DNA of 64,000 nucleotides from Limnobaculum eriocheiris. GTDB taxonomy: Bacteria > Pseudomonadota > Gammaproteobacteria > Enterobacterales > Enterobacteriaceae. The stretch spans positions 62,001 to 126,000 of the forward strand of contig NZ_JAJNAG010000002.1 in the NCBI RefSeq assembly GCF_021010575.1, written 5' to 3'. Under the pieces are notes generated by a model that worked only from the letters and a program-made list of their open reading frames with translations, did not search any database and was not told the origin of the DNA. Positions 38,672-47,403 of the stretch are shown in pieces. The position numbers and the translations under genes are program-made. Within the stretch, counting starts at the first letter, position 1, and every line of letters begins with the position of its first letter.

Positions 38672-39274
38672 TTAAACCGTGCGATAACCGTTAAGGAAGC
38701 AATCTACTGCTGACCGTACATGTTGCCTGATTACTGTTTTAGGTGGCACTTTTACGCCAAACAGCACTTCATGTTGAATGTAGCCTTTTAATAAACTCAG
38801 CAGATGGCCGCAGGCGACCGATGGATCGCCGTGTTTAAGATGTCCTTGTTCCATATGGGAGAGTAAAAACTGTCTTAAATAATCGGTTATACGATAGAGG
38901 CCCTGATTTAAATAAAAATCAGCCAGTTCCTGATCGTGCTGAGATTCGCTAAGTAAGATACGAAACGTATTTAGCAACGTAGGCGACAGGATAGTATCCA
39001 GATAGTTGGTACCAAATTGGATCAATTGCTGTTCTAACGTTTTATTGTCATCGTTTTTAAAGTTGAATATGGATTCAACCTCTTCAATACAACGGCCAAT
39101 AACTGCGATCAGCAAGCCTCTTTTATCACCAAAATAACTGTAAATAGTCTGCTTGGAGCCCCCACATTGCTCAATAATCTGATCGAGATTAGTTTGGTGA
39201 TATCCCTGCTTGAGAAAGAGTTGGGTTGCTACCTCAATAATTTTTTGTTGTTTTAGTTTTGTTGATGGGCGCAT
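38672..39274 (-). CDS. TetR/AcrR family transcriptional regulator
   Basis: A 200-residue regulator. The ATG at 39274 is chosen since GAGAGG lies 7 bp upstream; a longer frame to 39322 has no such site. Helix-turn-helix: LDQIIEQCGGSKQTIYSYF. The C-terminal domain has the shape LSPTLLNTFRILLSESQ seen in AefR-like TetR proteins. It is upstream of the beta-propeller-like gene on the same strand. Target genes and ligand are unknown. Confidence 0.82.
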   Translation of the reverse strand: MRPSTKLKQQKIIEVATQLFLKQGYHQTNLDQIIEQCGGSKQTIYSYFGDKRGLLIAVIGRCIEEVESIFNFKNDDNKTLEQQLIQFGTNYLDTILSPTLLNTFRILLSESQHDQELADFYLNQGLYRITDYLRQFLLSHMEQGHLKHGDPSVACGHLLSLLKGYIQHEVLFGVKVPPKTVIRQHVRSAVDCFLNGYRTV

Positions 39275-39494
39275 AGTCGAACCTCTCTGAGCTTCTGCTA
39301 TAAGAATACCGTTATTTTTCATACAGTTTATCTTATTTTTTGGTTAAATATTCAATCTGTTACATCGCGCTGAATATTTTGTTGAATAACAACCGACGCT
39401 ATTTTTATTTTGGACACATTATAAATAAGAATAGCCGGAAAGGGGGATTATCTTTATCAAATGGAATAAGGGGTTAAAGATGAATAAATAAGCA

Positions 39495-39520
39495 GGAGAG
39501 CACGGAATAAATTGCTCTCC
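39495..39520. terminator. Hairpin after speG
   Basis: GGAGAGCA and TGCTCTCC form a perfect 8-bp stem with a 10-nt loop directly after the speG stop. T-rich sequence lies on the plus side and moderate A/T on the minus side. It probably ends the speG transcript. Confidence 0.65.
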
Positions 39521-39528
39521 TTTATTGA

Positions 39529-40062
39529 TTAATTTTGCGGTTTTAATCTGGCCAAATATTGAGGCTGAAAAATACACATACGGATGGTGTCGCGATATTC
39601 TCCGTTAATGAAGAATTCATGCTTAAGAATACCTTCGGTTTCAAACCCCAGTTTGGTGTAAATATGAATGGCTTTTTCATTTTCTCTATCAACAATTAAA
39701 TAGAGTTTATACAGGTTTAGCACAGAAAAGCCGTATTCCATTGCGGATTGTGCTGCGGCGCTGGCATAGCCGTGCCCCTGCCAGGCTGGATCGATAATGA
39801 TCTGAAATTCAGCCCGGCGGTGTATATGGTTAATTTCTACCAGTTCAACCAGCCCTACAGAGTTATTGTCCGCTTCAATAATAAAGCGCCTTTCGCTCTG
39901 GTCATGGATATGTTTATCGTACAGGTCCGACAGCTCAACAAAGGCTTCGTAGGGTTCTTCAAACCAATAGCGCATAACGCTGGCATTGTTATCAAGCTGG
40001 TGGACAAATCTGAGGTCTTCACGTTCAAGCGGACGTAGCTTGACGCTGGGTTTACCCGACAT
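39529..40062 (-). CDS. speG: Spermidine N1-acetyltransferase
   Basis: A GNAT acetyltransferase that acetylates spermidine and spermine to prevent toxicity. It has 177 residues (E. coli SpeG 186). It is nearly identical to E. coli SpeG over [40 protein letters not shown] and [20 protein letters not shown] (acetyl-CoA loop), and over [20 protein letters not shown]. The allosteric polyamine site lies in the conserved N-terminal part. It is separate from the speED operon 30 kb away. Confidence 0.95.
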   Translation of the reverse strand: MSGKPSVKLRPLEREDLRFVHQLDNNASVMRYWFEEPYEAFVELSDLYDKHIHDQSERRFIIEADNNSVGLVELVEINHIHRRAEFQIIIDPAWQGHGYASAAAQSAMEYGFSVLNLYKLYLIVDRENEKAIHIYTKLGFETEGILKHEFFINGEYRDTIRMCIFQPQYLARLKPQN

Positions 40063-40227
40063 GGGAACTCCTGATAGCTATCTGTTTGGACATAATTAGC
40101 TGTAACATGGTTACAGCTCTACTAGCTTAGTCAGGTTAATGTGTTGCGGGCAAGCACTATTTCAGGTTCAGGGCGGGCGATAAGGCTACAATATCGGTAA
40201 TCAATATCGTAGCCATCACACCATTTA

Positions 40228-40866
40228 TCAGGCTTCGGTGTAGCCCTGAGGCGGTAATGGTTGATTATCCATCCAGGCTTTGCCATCGCGCATAGCCAGT
40301 CGGCCATCCATAAACCAACTGACAACCAGCGGGTAGATGCGATGTTCTTCAACCTGTACCCGCTTGATCAATTCGGCTTCGCTATCCTGTGGTAATACGG
40401 GTACTGCCGCTTGCAGAATAATCGGACCACCATCCAGCTCTTCGGTAACAAAGTGAATGGTTGCGCCATGTTGCTTATCGCCATTGTTTAATGCCTGGCT
40501 GTGGGTATGCAGACCCGGGTATTTAGGCAGCAGAGAAGGGTGAATATTCAATAATCTACCCGCATAGCGATTAACGAATACCGGACTCAGAATACGCATA
40601 TAGCCAGCCAGAACAATCAGGTCGGGCTTGTAGCGATCGATGGTATCTGCCAGCGCTAAGTCATAATCGGTACGGCTGGTAAAATACTTAGGCTCGATAA
40701 CTTCACTGACAAGGCCAGACTGTTGTGCCCGTACCAAACCATAAGCTTCGGGAACATTGCTGAACACCGCACTGATAGTTCCGTTGATTTGCTCACTATC
40801 ACAGGCATCAATAATGGCCTGAAGATTGGAGCCGCTACCGGAGATGAGTACAACAATACTTTTCAT
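40228..40866 (-). CDS. purN: Phosphoribosylglycinamide formyltransferase
   Basis: Transfers a formyl group from 10-formyl-THF to GAR in purine synthesis. It has 212 residues, as in E. coli. It shows the phosphate loop ISGSGSNLQAI, LAGYMRILSP, and catalytic Asn and His in LNIHPSLLPKYPGLHTH. The aspartate follows in VTEELDGGPIILQ. Its ATG overlaps the purM stop by one base, so purMN is a coupled operon. Confidence 0.97.
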   Translation of the reverse strand: MKSIVVLISGSGSNLQAIIDACDSEQINGTISAVFSNVPEAYGLVRAQQSGLVSEVIEPKYFTSRTDYDLALADTIDRYKPDLIVLAGYMRILSPVFVNRYAGRLLNIHPSLLPKYPGLHTHSQALNNGDKQHGATIHFVTEELDGGPIILQAAVPVLPQDSEAELIKRVQVEEHRIYPLVVSWFMDGRLAMRDGKAWMDNQPLPPQGYTEA

Positions 40867-41918
40867 TAGCCAATAACCACCTGCTCGTCAGACGTGGAGG
40901 TTTTGATGGTGCCAATTTTCCACGCAATTTCACCGGTGGATTGTAATTGCGCGATGGCCGCATTGGCCTGAGCTTCTGGCAGAGCAATCACCATACCAAC
41001 ACCACAGTTAAAGGTCCGGTACATTTCATGGCGACTGACGTTACCGGCCTGCTGCAACCAGTTAAACACTTCTGGCCATTGCCAACTGGACTCGTCGATA
41101 ACCGCCTGAGTGCCCTGCGGCAATACGCGAGGAATATTTTCCCAGAAGCCGCCGCCGGTGATATGAGCGATAGCATGAACTTCTATTTGCTCCAGCATTT
41201 GCAAAATGGATTTCACATAAATTTTAGTGGGGGCCAGCAGGTGATCCGCCAGTGATTTACCAGCCAGTATCGTCGCTTGCGGATCGGTTTTGCTGACTTC
41301 CAGAATTTTACGCACCAGCGAATAGCCGTTGGAGTGCGGGCCACTGGAGGCCAGAGCGATAAGAGTATCACCTTCGGAGACTTTACTGCCGTCAATGATT
41401 TCGGATTTCTCTACCACGCCAACGCAGAAACCGGCCACGTCATAATCTTCACCGTGGTACATGCCGGGCATTTCGGCAGTTTCTCCACCAACCAGTGCGC
41501 AGCCGGACTGTTTACAGCCTTCGCCAATGCCGGTGACGACGCGAGCGGCGGTATCAACATCCAGTTTGCCGGTGGCATAATAGTCGAGGAAAAATAATGG
41601 CTCTGCACCCTGCACAATCAGGTCGTTAACACACATGGCAACCAGATCGATACCAATGGTATCGTGGCGTTTTAAGTCCATGGCTAACCGAAGTTTAGTG
41701 CCTACACCATCGGTACCGGAAACCAGAATTGGTTCGCGGTATTTTTGCGGCAGCGCGCAAAGTGCTCCAAACCCACCGAGCCCACCCATAACTTCTGGGC
41801 GACGGGTTTGTTTTACTACACCTTTGATTCTATCGACTAAAGCGTTACCAGCATCAATGTCAACACCAGCGTCTTTGTAGTTTAGAGAAGTTTTATCGGT
41901 CACTGCGGGGTTCCCCAT
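40866..41918 (-). CDS. purM: Phosphoribosylformylglycinamidine cyclo-ligase (AIR synthetase)
   Basis: Closes the imidazole ring to AIR. It has 350 residues (E. coli 345). Family stretches are [68 protein letters not shown] and [18 protein letters not shown] PurR operator lies about 46 bp upstream, so it should be repressed by purines. It is first in the purMN operon. Confidence 0.97.
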   Translation of the reverse strand: MGNPAVTDKTSLNYKDAGVDIDAGNALVDRIKGVVKQTRRPEVMGGLGGFGALCALPQKYREPILVSGTDGVGTKLRLAMDLKRHDTIGIDLVAMCVNDLIVQGAEPLFFLDYYATGKLDVDTAARVVTGIGEGCKQSGCALVGGETAEMPGMYHGEDYDVAGFCVGVVEKSEIIDGSKVSEGDTLIALASSGPHSNGYSLVRKILEVSKTDPQATILAGKSLADHLLAPTKIYVKSILQMLEQIEVHAIAHITGGGFWENIPRVLPQGTQAVIDESSWQWPEVFNWLQQAGNVSRHEMYRTFNCGVGMVIALPEAQANAAIAQLQSTGEIAWKIGTIKTSTSDEQVVIG

Positions 41919-41963
41919 GGAGATAGGTGATATTTAACAGAAACAACGTAATTCTATCAGTTA

Positions 41964-41979
41964 TAGCAAACGTTTGCCT
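41964..41979 (-). promoter_or_regulatory. PurR operator of purMN
   Basis: The 16-bp site contains the perfect 12-bp palindrome GCAAACGTTTGC (41966-41977), matching the PurR consensus centre GCAAACGTTTNC. It lies 46-61 bp upstream of the purM start. purine repression of purMN is known in E. coli. Confidence 0.88.
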
Positions 41980-42032
41980 ATGGTTTTTATCTCTGACGTA
42001 TAAACCCACGGCTTACCTTTGCGCATCTGACG

Positions 42033-42277
42033 TTAATCCAGGTTCTGAACCGTGGCATAAACGCCCTGTACTACTTTTGCCATTCGTTGATAATCCAACT
42101 GCTCTCAGGTATCTCCGTTAGATTCGTGATGGTGGTGATTTCGGTAAAATGCCGTATCGGTTCATTACCGCCGGAAAGCCCCGCTTCCAGTAGTGCAGAT
42201 GGTCAGAATAATCGATACCGGGAATGAATGATGAGGCATTCAATGAGTAAAACCGGTAAGTCACTAGCTCTCATCAT
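42033..42277 (-). pseudogene. C-terminal remnant of an M28 family aminopeptidase
   Basis: Reading the minus strand and joining frames gives ASDLPVLLIE, then FIPGIDYSDHLHYWKRGFPAVM, then DTAFYRNHHHHES, a TGA, and EQLDYQRMAKVVQGVYATVQ before the final TAA. This is the order of the M28 peptidase C-terminus, where SDH..YW..G.PAVM, TDTAFYRN and the LDY.RMA helix are typical. At least two frameshifts and one stop break it, and the metal-binding N-terminal half is gone. It sits between purM and upp, where E. coli has no gene. Confidence 0.75.
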
Positions 42278-42480
42278 CAGGCTTTTTACCTAAACAAGTC
42301 ATCGCAATCTGTAGCCACTTTGGGTTGATATTAAATGGTGTCTTCATATCCCTGAATTTGAACTCCCTGATGGCTGACATAAAGTTTTTAGTTGCCGTTA
42401 ACGATTAATTGAAAAAACAGCGCTCTGTTAACAGTATTAGCACAATCTATAGCCTATCATGATCCGAATCATGCATTTCT

Positions 42481-42526
42481 TTGTTACGGCTCACGCATTA
42501 TCAGGTATAATTTGCCGATTTTTTTG
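42481..42526 (+). promoter_or_regulatory. UTP-sensitive upp promoter
   Basis: A perfect -10 TATAAT (42506-42511) is followed six bases later by GATTTTTTTG (42517-42526) at the expected transcription start. A long T tract straight after the start is the element by which UTP controls E. coli upp through reiterative (slippage) transcription. A weak -35 (TTGTTA or TTACGG) lies at 42481-42489. Confidence 0.82.
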
Positions 42527-42566
42527 AGGGCGACAGTGCACCATCCGCGATATGGGAGAGGAATAA

Positions 42567-43193
42567 ATGAAGATCGTTGTAGTTAAGCATCCACTGGTTA
42601 AACATAAGTTAGGCCTGATGCGCGAAGAAGATATCAGCACTAAACGTTTTCGTGAATTAGCTTCAGAAGTTGGTAGTTTACTGACTTATGAAGCAACCGC
42701 AGATTTAGAAACTGAAAAAGTTACCATCAATGGCTGGAATGGCCCGGTAGAAATCGAGCAAATCAAAGGTAAAAAAATCACCGTAGTGCCAATTCTGCGT
42801 GCCGGTCTGGGCATGATGGAAGGGGTATTAGAGCACGTTCCAAGCGCGCGCATCAGCGTAGTGGGTGTGTATCGTGATGAAGAAACCTTGCAACCGGTGC
42901 CTTATTTCCAAAAACTGGTTTCCAATATTGAAGAGCGTATGGCGTTGGTGGTTGATCCTATGCTGGCAACGGGCGGCTCGATGATTGCAACCATCGACTT
43001 GCTGAAAAAAGCGGGCTGTCAGTCAATCAAGGTTCTGGTACTGGTTGCTGCGCCTGAAGGTGTTGCTGCATTAGAAAAAGCGCATCCGGACGTTGAACTG
43101 TATACCGCTTCTATCGATCAGGGCTTAAACGAGAAAGGTTATATCATCCCGGGCCTGGGTGATGCAGGTGATAAGATTTTCGGTACTAAGTAA
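42567..43193 (+). CDS. upp: Uracil phosphoribosyltransferase
   Basis: Converts uracil and PRPP to UMP. It has 208 residues, the E. coli length. It starts [19 protein letters not shown], carries the PRPP motif [19 protein letters not shown], and ends [22 protein letters not shown] lies 6 bp upstream of the ATG. In E. coli uraA follows directly; here an EEP-family gene is inserted between them. Confidence 0.97.
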   Translation: MKIVVVKHPLVKHKLGLMREEDISTKRFRELASEVGSLLTYEATADLETEKVTINGWNGPVEIEQIKGKKITVVPILRAGLGMMEGVLEHVPSARISVVGVYRDEETLQPVPYFQKLVSNIEERMALVVDPMLATGGSMIATIDLLKKAGCQSIKVLVLVAAPEGVAALEKAHPDVELYTASIDQGLNEKGYIIPGLGDAGDKIFGTK

Positions 43194-43337
43194 TCATCAG
43201 ACTACTTTACTGATATATAACAAGGATGTTGCGCCGGGGCCGGTGTTGATTGCGCTACCCACTCTACCTCTGATAATTATGGCAGAGCATCAGTAGCCGG
43301 TACCCGTTTAGTTATTAATAAAAATAAGGTGTGTCGT

Positions 43338-44237
43338 ATGCCACGTTACAATTATTTTTTAGCTGCAATATTCTCTCTGTCTTTCGCCTCTCCGGTATGG
43401 AGTAGTGCAGCCCCGGTTAATCATGCCAACAGCAATGCCAATAGCCGCGAAGTGGCCAGTGCGCTGGGTGGTATTACCAACAAGACATTTTCCTTAAAAG
43501 AAGCACCGGTACTCAAGGTGGCTTCTTTCAATATGGCTGCCGGTAAAGTCAGCGATATGACGGCGATAGCCAAAGCCATTAAAGCCATGAATGTTGATAT
43601 TGTCGCTTTGCAGGAAGTGGACAAACTCACCGCTCGCAGCGGCAAAGTGGATCAACTGACTGAGTTAATGAAGCTAACCGGTATGTACGGTGTATTTGGT
43701 CGGGCTATCGATTATGATGGTGGCGAATACGGTCTGGCATATCTGTCTAAATACCCCATTAAAGATCAGGTTATTTATCCACTGCCTTCCGGTCAGCGGG
43801 AACAACGTATTGCGTTTGTTGCTAAGGTAGAGGTACCTAATTTTGCGGTACCGGTTACCGTAGTGAATGCCCATCTGGATACCAAAGAAGATCCAGCCAT
43901 GCGTTTGGATCAGGTGCGAGAGTTGAACGATCGCACCATTGAAATCCGCGGTATCAAGCTGTTATTCGGTGATATGAATGATGTACCACAGAGCGTAACC
44001 TGGCAGGAGTTAAATCGTTACTGGAATGATATTCAACCGGGTGACAAAGATGGCCGCAGTTGGCCTGCGGAAAATGCCAAAATCAAGGTAGACTATATCT
44101 TTACCGGTAATGCGCAGCGCTGGCATCTGGATAATCTGACTATTCCAAATGCGACGGGTGAATGGGCAGGTATTAACTGGCCATCGGTCAGTGACCATCT
44201 CCCCATCGTGGCGGAACTCAGGATGACTGAGCAATAA
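43338..44237 (+). CDS. Secreted endonuclease/exonuclease/phosphatase family protein
   Basis: A 299-residue exported hydrolase. The ATG at 43338 is preferred over the GTG at 43329 because AAGG lies 8 bp or so upstream; a signal peptide ends near WSSA (about residue 24). The EEP fold motifs are in order: LKVASFNMAAG (Asn), VALQEVDK (metal Glu), YGLAYLSKYPI, VNAHLDT, FGDMNDVPQS (Asp/Asn), VDYIF and SVSDHLPIVAEL (Asp-His). So it is probably a metal-dependent phosphodiesterase, nuclease or phosphatase acting in the periplasm or outside. Placed between upp and uraA, it might liberate nucleobases or phosphate, but this is only a guess. Confidence 0.85.
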   Translation: MPRYNYFLAAIFSLSFASPVWSSAAPVNHANSNANSREVASALGGITNKTFSLKEAPVLKVASFNMAAGKVSDMTAIAKAIKAMNVDIVALQEVDKLTARSGKVDQLTELMKLTGMYGVFGRAIDYDGGEYGLAYLSKYPIKDQVIYPLPSGQREQRIAFVAKVEVPNFAVPVTVVNAHLDTKEDPAMRLDQVRELNDRTIEIRGIKLLFGDMNDVPQSVTWQELNRYWNDIQPGDKDGRSWPAENAKIKVDYIFTGNAQRWHLDNLTIPNATGEWAGINWPSVSDHLPIVAELRMTEQ

Positions 44238-44243
44238 ACAGAT

Positions 44244-44272
44244 AAATATGGGCGACAGGATCGCCCATATTT
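44244..44272 (+). terminator. Hairpin after the EEP gene
   Basis: AAATATGGGCGA and TCGCCCATATTT form a perfect 12-bp stem with a 5-nt loop, 7 bp after the stop. It suggests that uraA is transcribed mainly from its own promoter, unlike the upp-uraA operon of E. coli. Confidence 0.75.
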
Positions 44273-44463
44273 ATGGCTGCAAGTTGGATAATAGTATGCA
44301 GGTTTTACTAAGCATTCGAGTGTTATCAGGCTAAAAAAATTAGCCTGCAGTAGTAATAAATAAGTCATAAGAAATTAGTAACAGGCAAGACGACCGGCGT
44401 TTGTGCATTAAGTGTAGCCGCGCCGGATAACAACATCATCATTTCAAACTAGAGGTTTATTTT

Positions 44464-45738
44464 ATGCAACAGCCGTCAATGACCGGCGCACAGCCACCTG
44501 CCTGGCAGAACGTTCTGGTGGGAGCACAAATGCTGTTTGTGGCATTTGGTGCGTTAGTACTGGTACCGCTGATCACAGGGTTAGACACCAACGTAGCGCT
44601 GTTTACCGCAGGCTTTGGTACCTTGCTGTTTCAACTCTGTACAAAAGGTAAGGTGCCGGTGTTTCTGGCGTCCTCTTTCGCCTTTATTGTTCCTATCAGT
44701 TACGGCGTTCAAACCTGGGGAATCCCGGCGACCATGGGTGGGTTGTTTGCTGCGGGCGTGATGTACATGATTTTTGGTGGCCTGATTAAGCTGCGTGGCT
44801 CGAATATTATTGAAAGGTTGCTGCCGCCGGTTGTTACCGGCCCAATGATTGCTATCATCGGCCTGACGCTGGCGCCTGCGGCAGTAAACATGGCATTAGG
44901 CAAAAGCGGTGATGGTGGTTCAGTCATTCTGGGGGATTACCGTACCGCGCTGTTTATTTCCATGCTGTCACTGTTAACCACGTTGTTGGTTGCGGTTTGG
45001 GCTAAAGGTATTTTCCGTTTAATCCCTATTTTATCCGGTATTGTGGTTGGTTATGTTACCGCATTGATGATGGGGATTGTTAACTTTCAACCGGTATTAG
45101 ATGCACCCTGGTTTGCTATTCCTAACTTTACCGCGCCGGAATTCCACTGGCAGGCCATTCTGTTTATGTTGCCGGTAGTTATCGCACCAACTATTGAGCA
45201 CGTTGGTGATATTATGGCGATTAGTTCGGTTTCCGGTAAAGATTATGCCAAAGATCCCGGTTTGCACCGTACTCTGGCGGGTGACGGCCTGGCTACTTCG
45301 GCGGCAGCCTGTTTTGGTGGTCCTCCATGTATTACTTATGCAGAGGTTATTGGTGCAGTAACGCTGACACGTAACTTTAATCCACTCGTCATGACATTTG
45401 CCGCCTGTTGGGCGGTGTTTATGTCATTTATCGGTAAGATTGGCGCCTTCCTGAATACCATTCCATCGGTGGTTATGGGCGGCATTATGGTTCTGCTGTT
45501 TGGTTCGATTGCCGCAGTAGGCATCAATATCCTGGTGAAAAACCGCGTGGACCTGTCCGTTGCGCGCAACCTGTGTATTGTCTCTATCGTTCTGGTGTTT
45601 GGTATCGGAGGTATGGTGTTTAACTTTGGTCAGTATTCACTACAGGGTATTAGCCTGTGTGGTGTGATTGCGATCCTGTTAAACCTGATTCTGCCTAAAG
45701 CGCCGGTTCATCACGACTCAGAGAAATCAGCCCATTAA
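44464..45738 (+). CDS. uraA: Uracil:H+ symporter
   Basis: A 424-residue NCS2/NAT transporter (E. coli UraA 429) with about 14 membrane segments. It has the substrate-site motifs APTIEHVGDIMAI and CFGGPPCITYAEVIGAVTLTRN, which contain the two glutamates that bind uracil. It starts MQQPSMTGAQPPAWQNVLVG and has AGAGG about 7 bp upstream. With Upp it brings in and salvages uracil. hda follows, as in E. coli. Confidence 0.95.
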   Translation: MQQPSMTGAQPPAWQNVLVGAQMLFVAFGALVLVPLITGLDTNVALFTAGFGTLLFQLCTKGKVPVFLASSFAFIVPISYGVQTWGIPATMGGLFAAGVMYMIFGGLIKLRGSNIIERLLPPVVTGPMIAIIGLTLAPAAVNMALGKSGDGGSVILGDYRTALFISMLSLLTTLLVAVWAKGIFRLIPILSGIVVGYVTALMMGIVNFQPVLDAPWFAIPNFTAPEFHWQAILFMLPVVIAPTIEHVGDIMAISSVSGKDYAKDPGLHRTLAGDGLATSAAACFGGPPCITYAEVIGAVTLTRNFNPLVMTFAACWAVFMSFIGKIGAFLNTIPSVVMGGIMVLLFGSIAAVGINILVKNRVDLSVARNLCIVSIVLVFGIGGMVFNFGQYSLQGISLCGVIAILLNLILPKAPVHHDSEKSAH

Positions 45739-45831
45739 TTTGGCTACCGGCAACCTTGTGTTGTCGGTTTTCCCTCTTACCTCGGTATGATAGACTGATC
45801 CGGTTTTCGATTTTTTTAGTTTGAGGTGTTT

Positions 45832-46533
45832 CTGAATACATCGACGCAGCTATCGTTTCCTCTCTATCTTTCTGATGACGAGACGTTTGCCAGTTTTTAT
45901 CCCGGCGAAAATGCGTCGCTGCTTTCTGCTATCCATTCTGCACTGGAACAGGAACACAGCACTTATATCTATTTCTGGTCTGGTGATGCCAGCGGAAAGA
46001 GCCATTTGCTGAGTGCCGCCTGTTCAGCACTCTCTCAAAAGGGGATGGCGGTAGGTTATGTGCCGTTGGATAAGCGAACCTATTTTGTACCTGAAGTGCT
46101 GGATGGTATGGAGCAGTTGGCGCTGGTCTGTATTGATAATATTGAATGTATCGCCGGTGACAGCGAGTGGGAGATGGCAATCTTCAACCTGTATAACCGT
46201 ATCCTTGAAACCGGATTTACCCGGTTGTTGATTAGCGGTGATGTTCCACCCCGCCAGCTTAATCTGTCACTGCCCGATTTGGCTTCACGTCTGGATTGGG
46301 GGCAAATCTATCGGTTACATCCACTGTCAGATGAAGATAAGCTTCAGACGCTGATTTTGCGGGCAAAGCTACGCGGTTTTGAACTACCGGAGGACGTGGG
46401 GCGTTTTTTGCTTAAGCGACTTGAGCGGGATATGCGCACCCTGTTTGAAACGCTGGATCGTTTAGATTCGGCATCCATCGCGGCCCAGCGTAAGTTAACC
46501 ATTCCTTTTGTTAAGGAAGCGTTGCAGCTATAG
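45832..46533 (+). CDS. hda: DnaA regulatory inactivator Hda, CTG start codon
   Basis: With the sliding clamp it stimulates ATP hydrolysis by DnaA and so prevents over-initiation. I place the start at CTG 45832: GAGG at 45823-45826 is 5 bp upstream, and the product then reads [12 protein letters not shown] like E. coli Hda, which is known to start at CUG with the clamp-binding QLSLPL right at its N-terminus. The GTG at 45826 overlaps the Shine-Dalgarno and is unlikely. The protein has 233 residues, with the AAA+ domain ([11 protein letters not shown] Walker A, LVCIDNIE Walker [14 protein letters not shown] arginine region). Confidence 0.93.
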   Translation: MNTSTQLSFPLYLSDDETFASFYPGENASLLSAIHSALEQEHSTYIYFWSGDASGKSHLLSAACSALSQKGMAVGYVPLDKRTYFVPEVLDGMEQLALVCIDNIECIAGDSEWEMAIFNLYNRILETGFTRLLISGDVPPRQLNLSLPDLASRLDWGQIYRLHPLSDEDKLQTLILRAKLRGFELPEDVGRFLLKRLERDMRTLFETLDRLDSASIAAQRKLTIPFVKEALQL

Positions 46534-46556
46534 CTTTATGCTCTACTTTGGAGTAC

Positions 46557-46997
46557 TCAGGGCTGAAAACGTTCGAAATCGGTTCTGGTTTCACCCATCT
46601 GACCATATGTCACATTAATAATCAGCTCATCAAGATCGGAGACCATCGAATAGGGCAGATCTTTATTGGCTTTTTTCATCGCTTCATAAAACGGCTGGTA
46701 AAAATCAGTGGTTTGCCCCTGAGGATCGTATTTGAGGCTGACATAAAATATCGGGTAATCGCTGTTATTGCATAGTTTAGCCGCGGTGACATCAATACCA
46801 TATTTGGCTAAAACATCCCGGGTTGCTGGCTTCCAGTCTTTCAGTACAACATCCCGACAGTCATGGGTTATTTCGGTAAACAGTCTGGTTTTCTCCAGCG
46901 AAGGAATGTACTCTGCGGCGAAAGCGCTGCCGGACATCATCAACCCGGCAGAGAACAGGCTAGCCATAAATAATGAGTGTAAATGTGGCTTTTTCAT
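46557..46997 (-). CDS. Exported protein of unknown function
   Basis: A 146-residue protein with a signal peptide ending AFA near residue 28. The mature part is about 118 residues and has two cysteines (THDCRDVVLKDW, KLCNNSDYP) that may bond. It is rich in short beta-strand-like pieces (IFYVSLKYD, ELIINVTYGQ). I do not recognise the family. It sits between the conserved genes hda and yfgD, 19 bp from the convergent hda end and 30 bp upstream of yfgD on the same strand. Confidence 0.72.
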   Translation of the reverse strand: MKKPHLHSLFMASLFSAGLMMSGSAFAAEYIPSLEKTRLFTEITHDCRDVVLKDWKPATRDVLAKYGIDVTAAKLCNNSDYPIFYVSLKYDPQGQTTDFYQPFYEAMKKANKDLPYSMVSDLDELIINVTYGQMGETRTDFERFQP

Positions 46998-47027
46998 TAT
47001 TCATCCTTAAATAACGCGGGTGTATAT

Positions 47028-47378
47028 TCAGATAATTTCCAGAACGTTTTCTGGTGGTCGGCCTAAGCGAGCCTGTTCACCAACAACCACAATGGGTCGT
47101 TCAATCAGCTTAGGGTTAGCGACCATGCTGTCAATTAGCGCCTGTTCTGAGGTATCTGCCAGATTTAACTCTTTATACAAATCTTCTTTAGTACGGATAA
47201 GCTGACGAGCGGAGCTGAAATTCAACTGTTTTAGCAGGCGGTGAATCTGTGTGCTGTCAGGTGGTGTATCCATATACAAAACAACATCAGGTTTAATCCC
47301 TTTTTCTTCCAGCAGTTCCAGTGTTTTTCTACTGGTACTGCAACGAGGGTTATGAAAGATAGTGATATTTTTAGTCAT
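47028..47378 (-). CDS. yfgD: ArsC-family protein YfgD
   Basis: A 116-residue thioredoxin-fold protein (E. coli YfgD 119) like arsenate reductases. The start at 47378 (MTKNITIFHNPRC) matches E. coli and has AGGAG 10 bp upstream. The active cysteine is in NPRCSTSRKTL, and RPIVVVGEQARLGRPPENVLEII is typical of the C-terminus. Some key arginines for arsenate are present, but physiological arsenate reduction is not assured. It lies just downstream of bepA, as in E. coli. Confidence 0.92.
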   Translation of the reverse strand: MTKNITIFHNPRCSTSRKTLELLEEKGIKPDVVLYMDTPPDSTQIHRLLKQLNFSSARQLIRTKEDLYKELNLADTSEQALIDSMVANPKLIERPIVVVGEQARLGRPPENVLEII

Positions 47379-47403
47379 TGTTATTGTTCTCCTGAGATCG
47401 TTT

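Noticed and set aside
42121-42220. Possible fifth copy of the dispersed repeat
   Set aside because: TTACCGCCGGAAAG and GATGGTC resemble arm pieces, but GCTAAGTA and the fixed 63-64 bp spacing are absent, and the M28 remnant explains this DNA.
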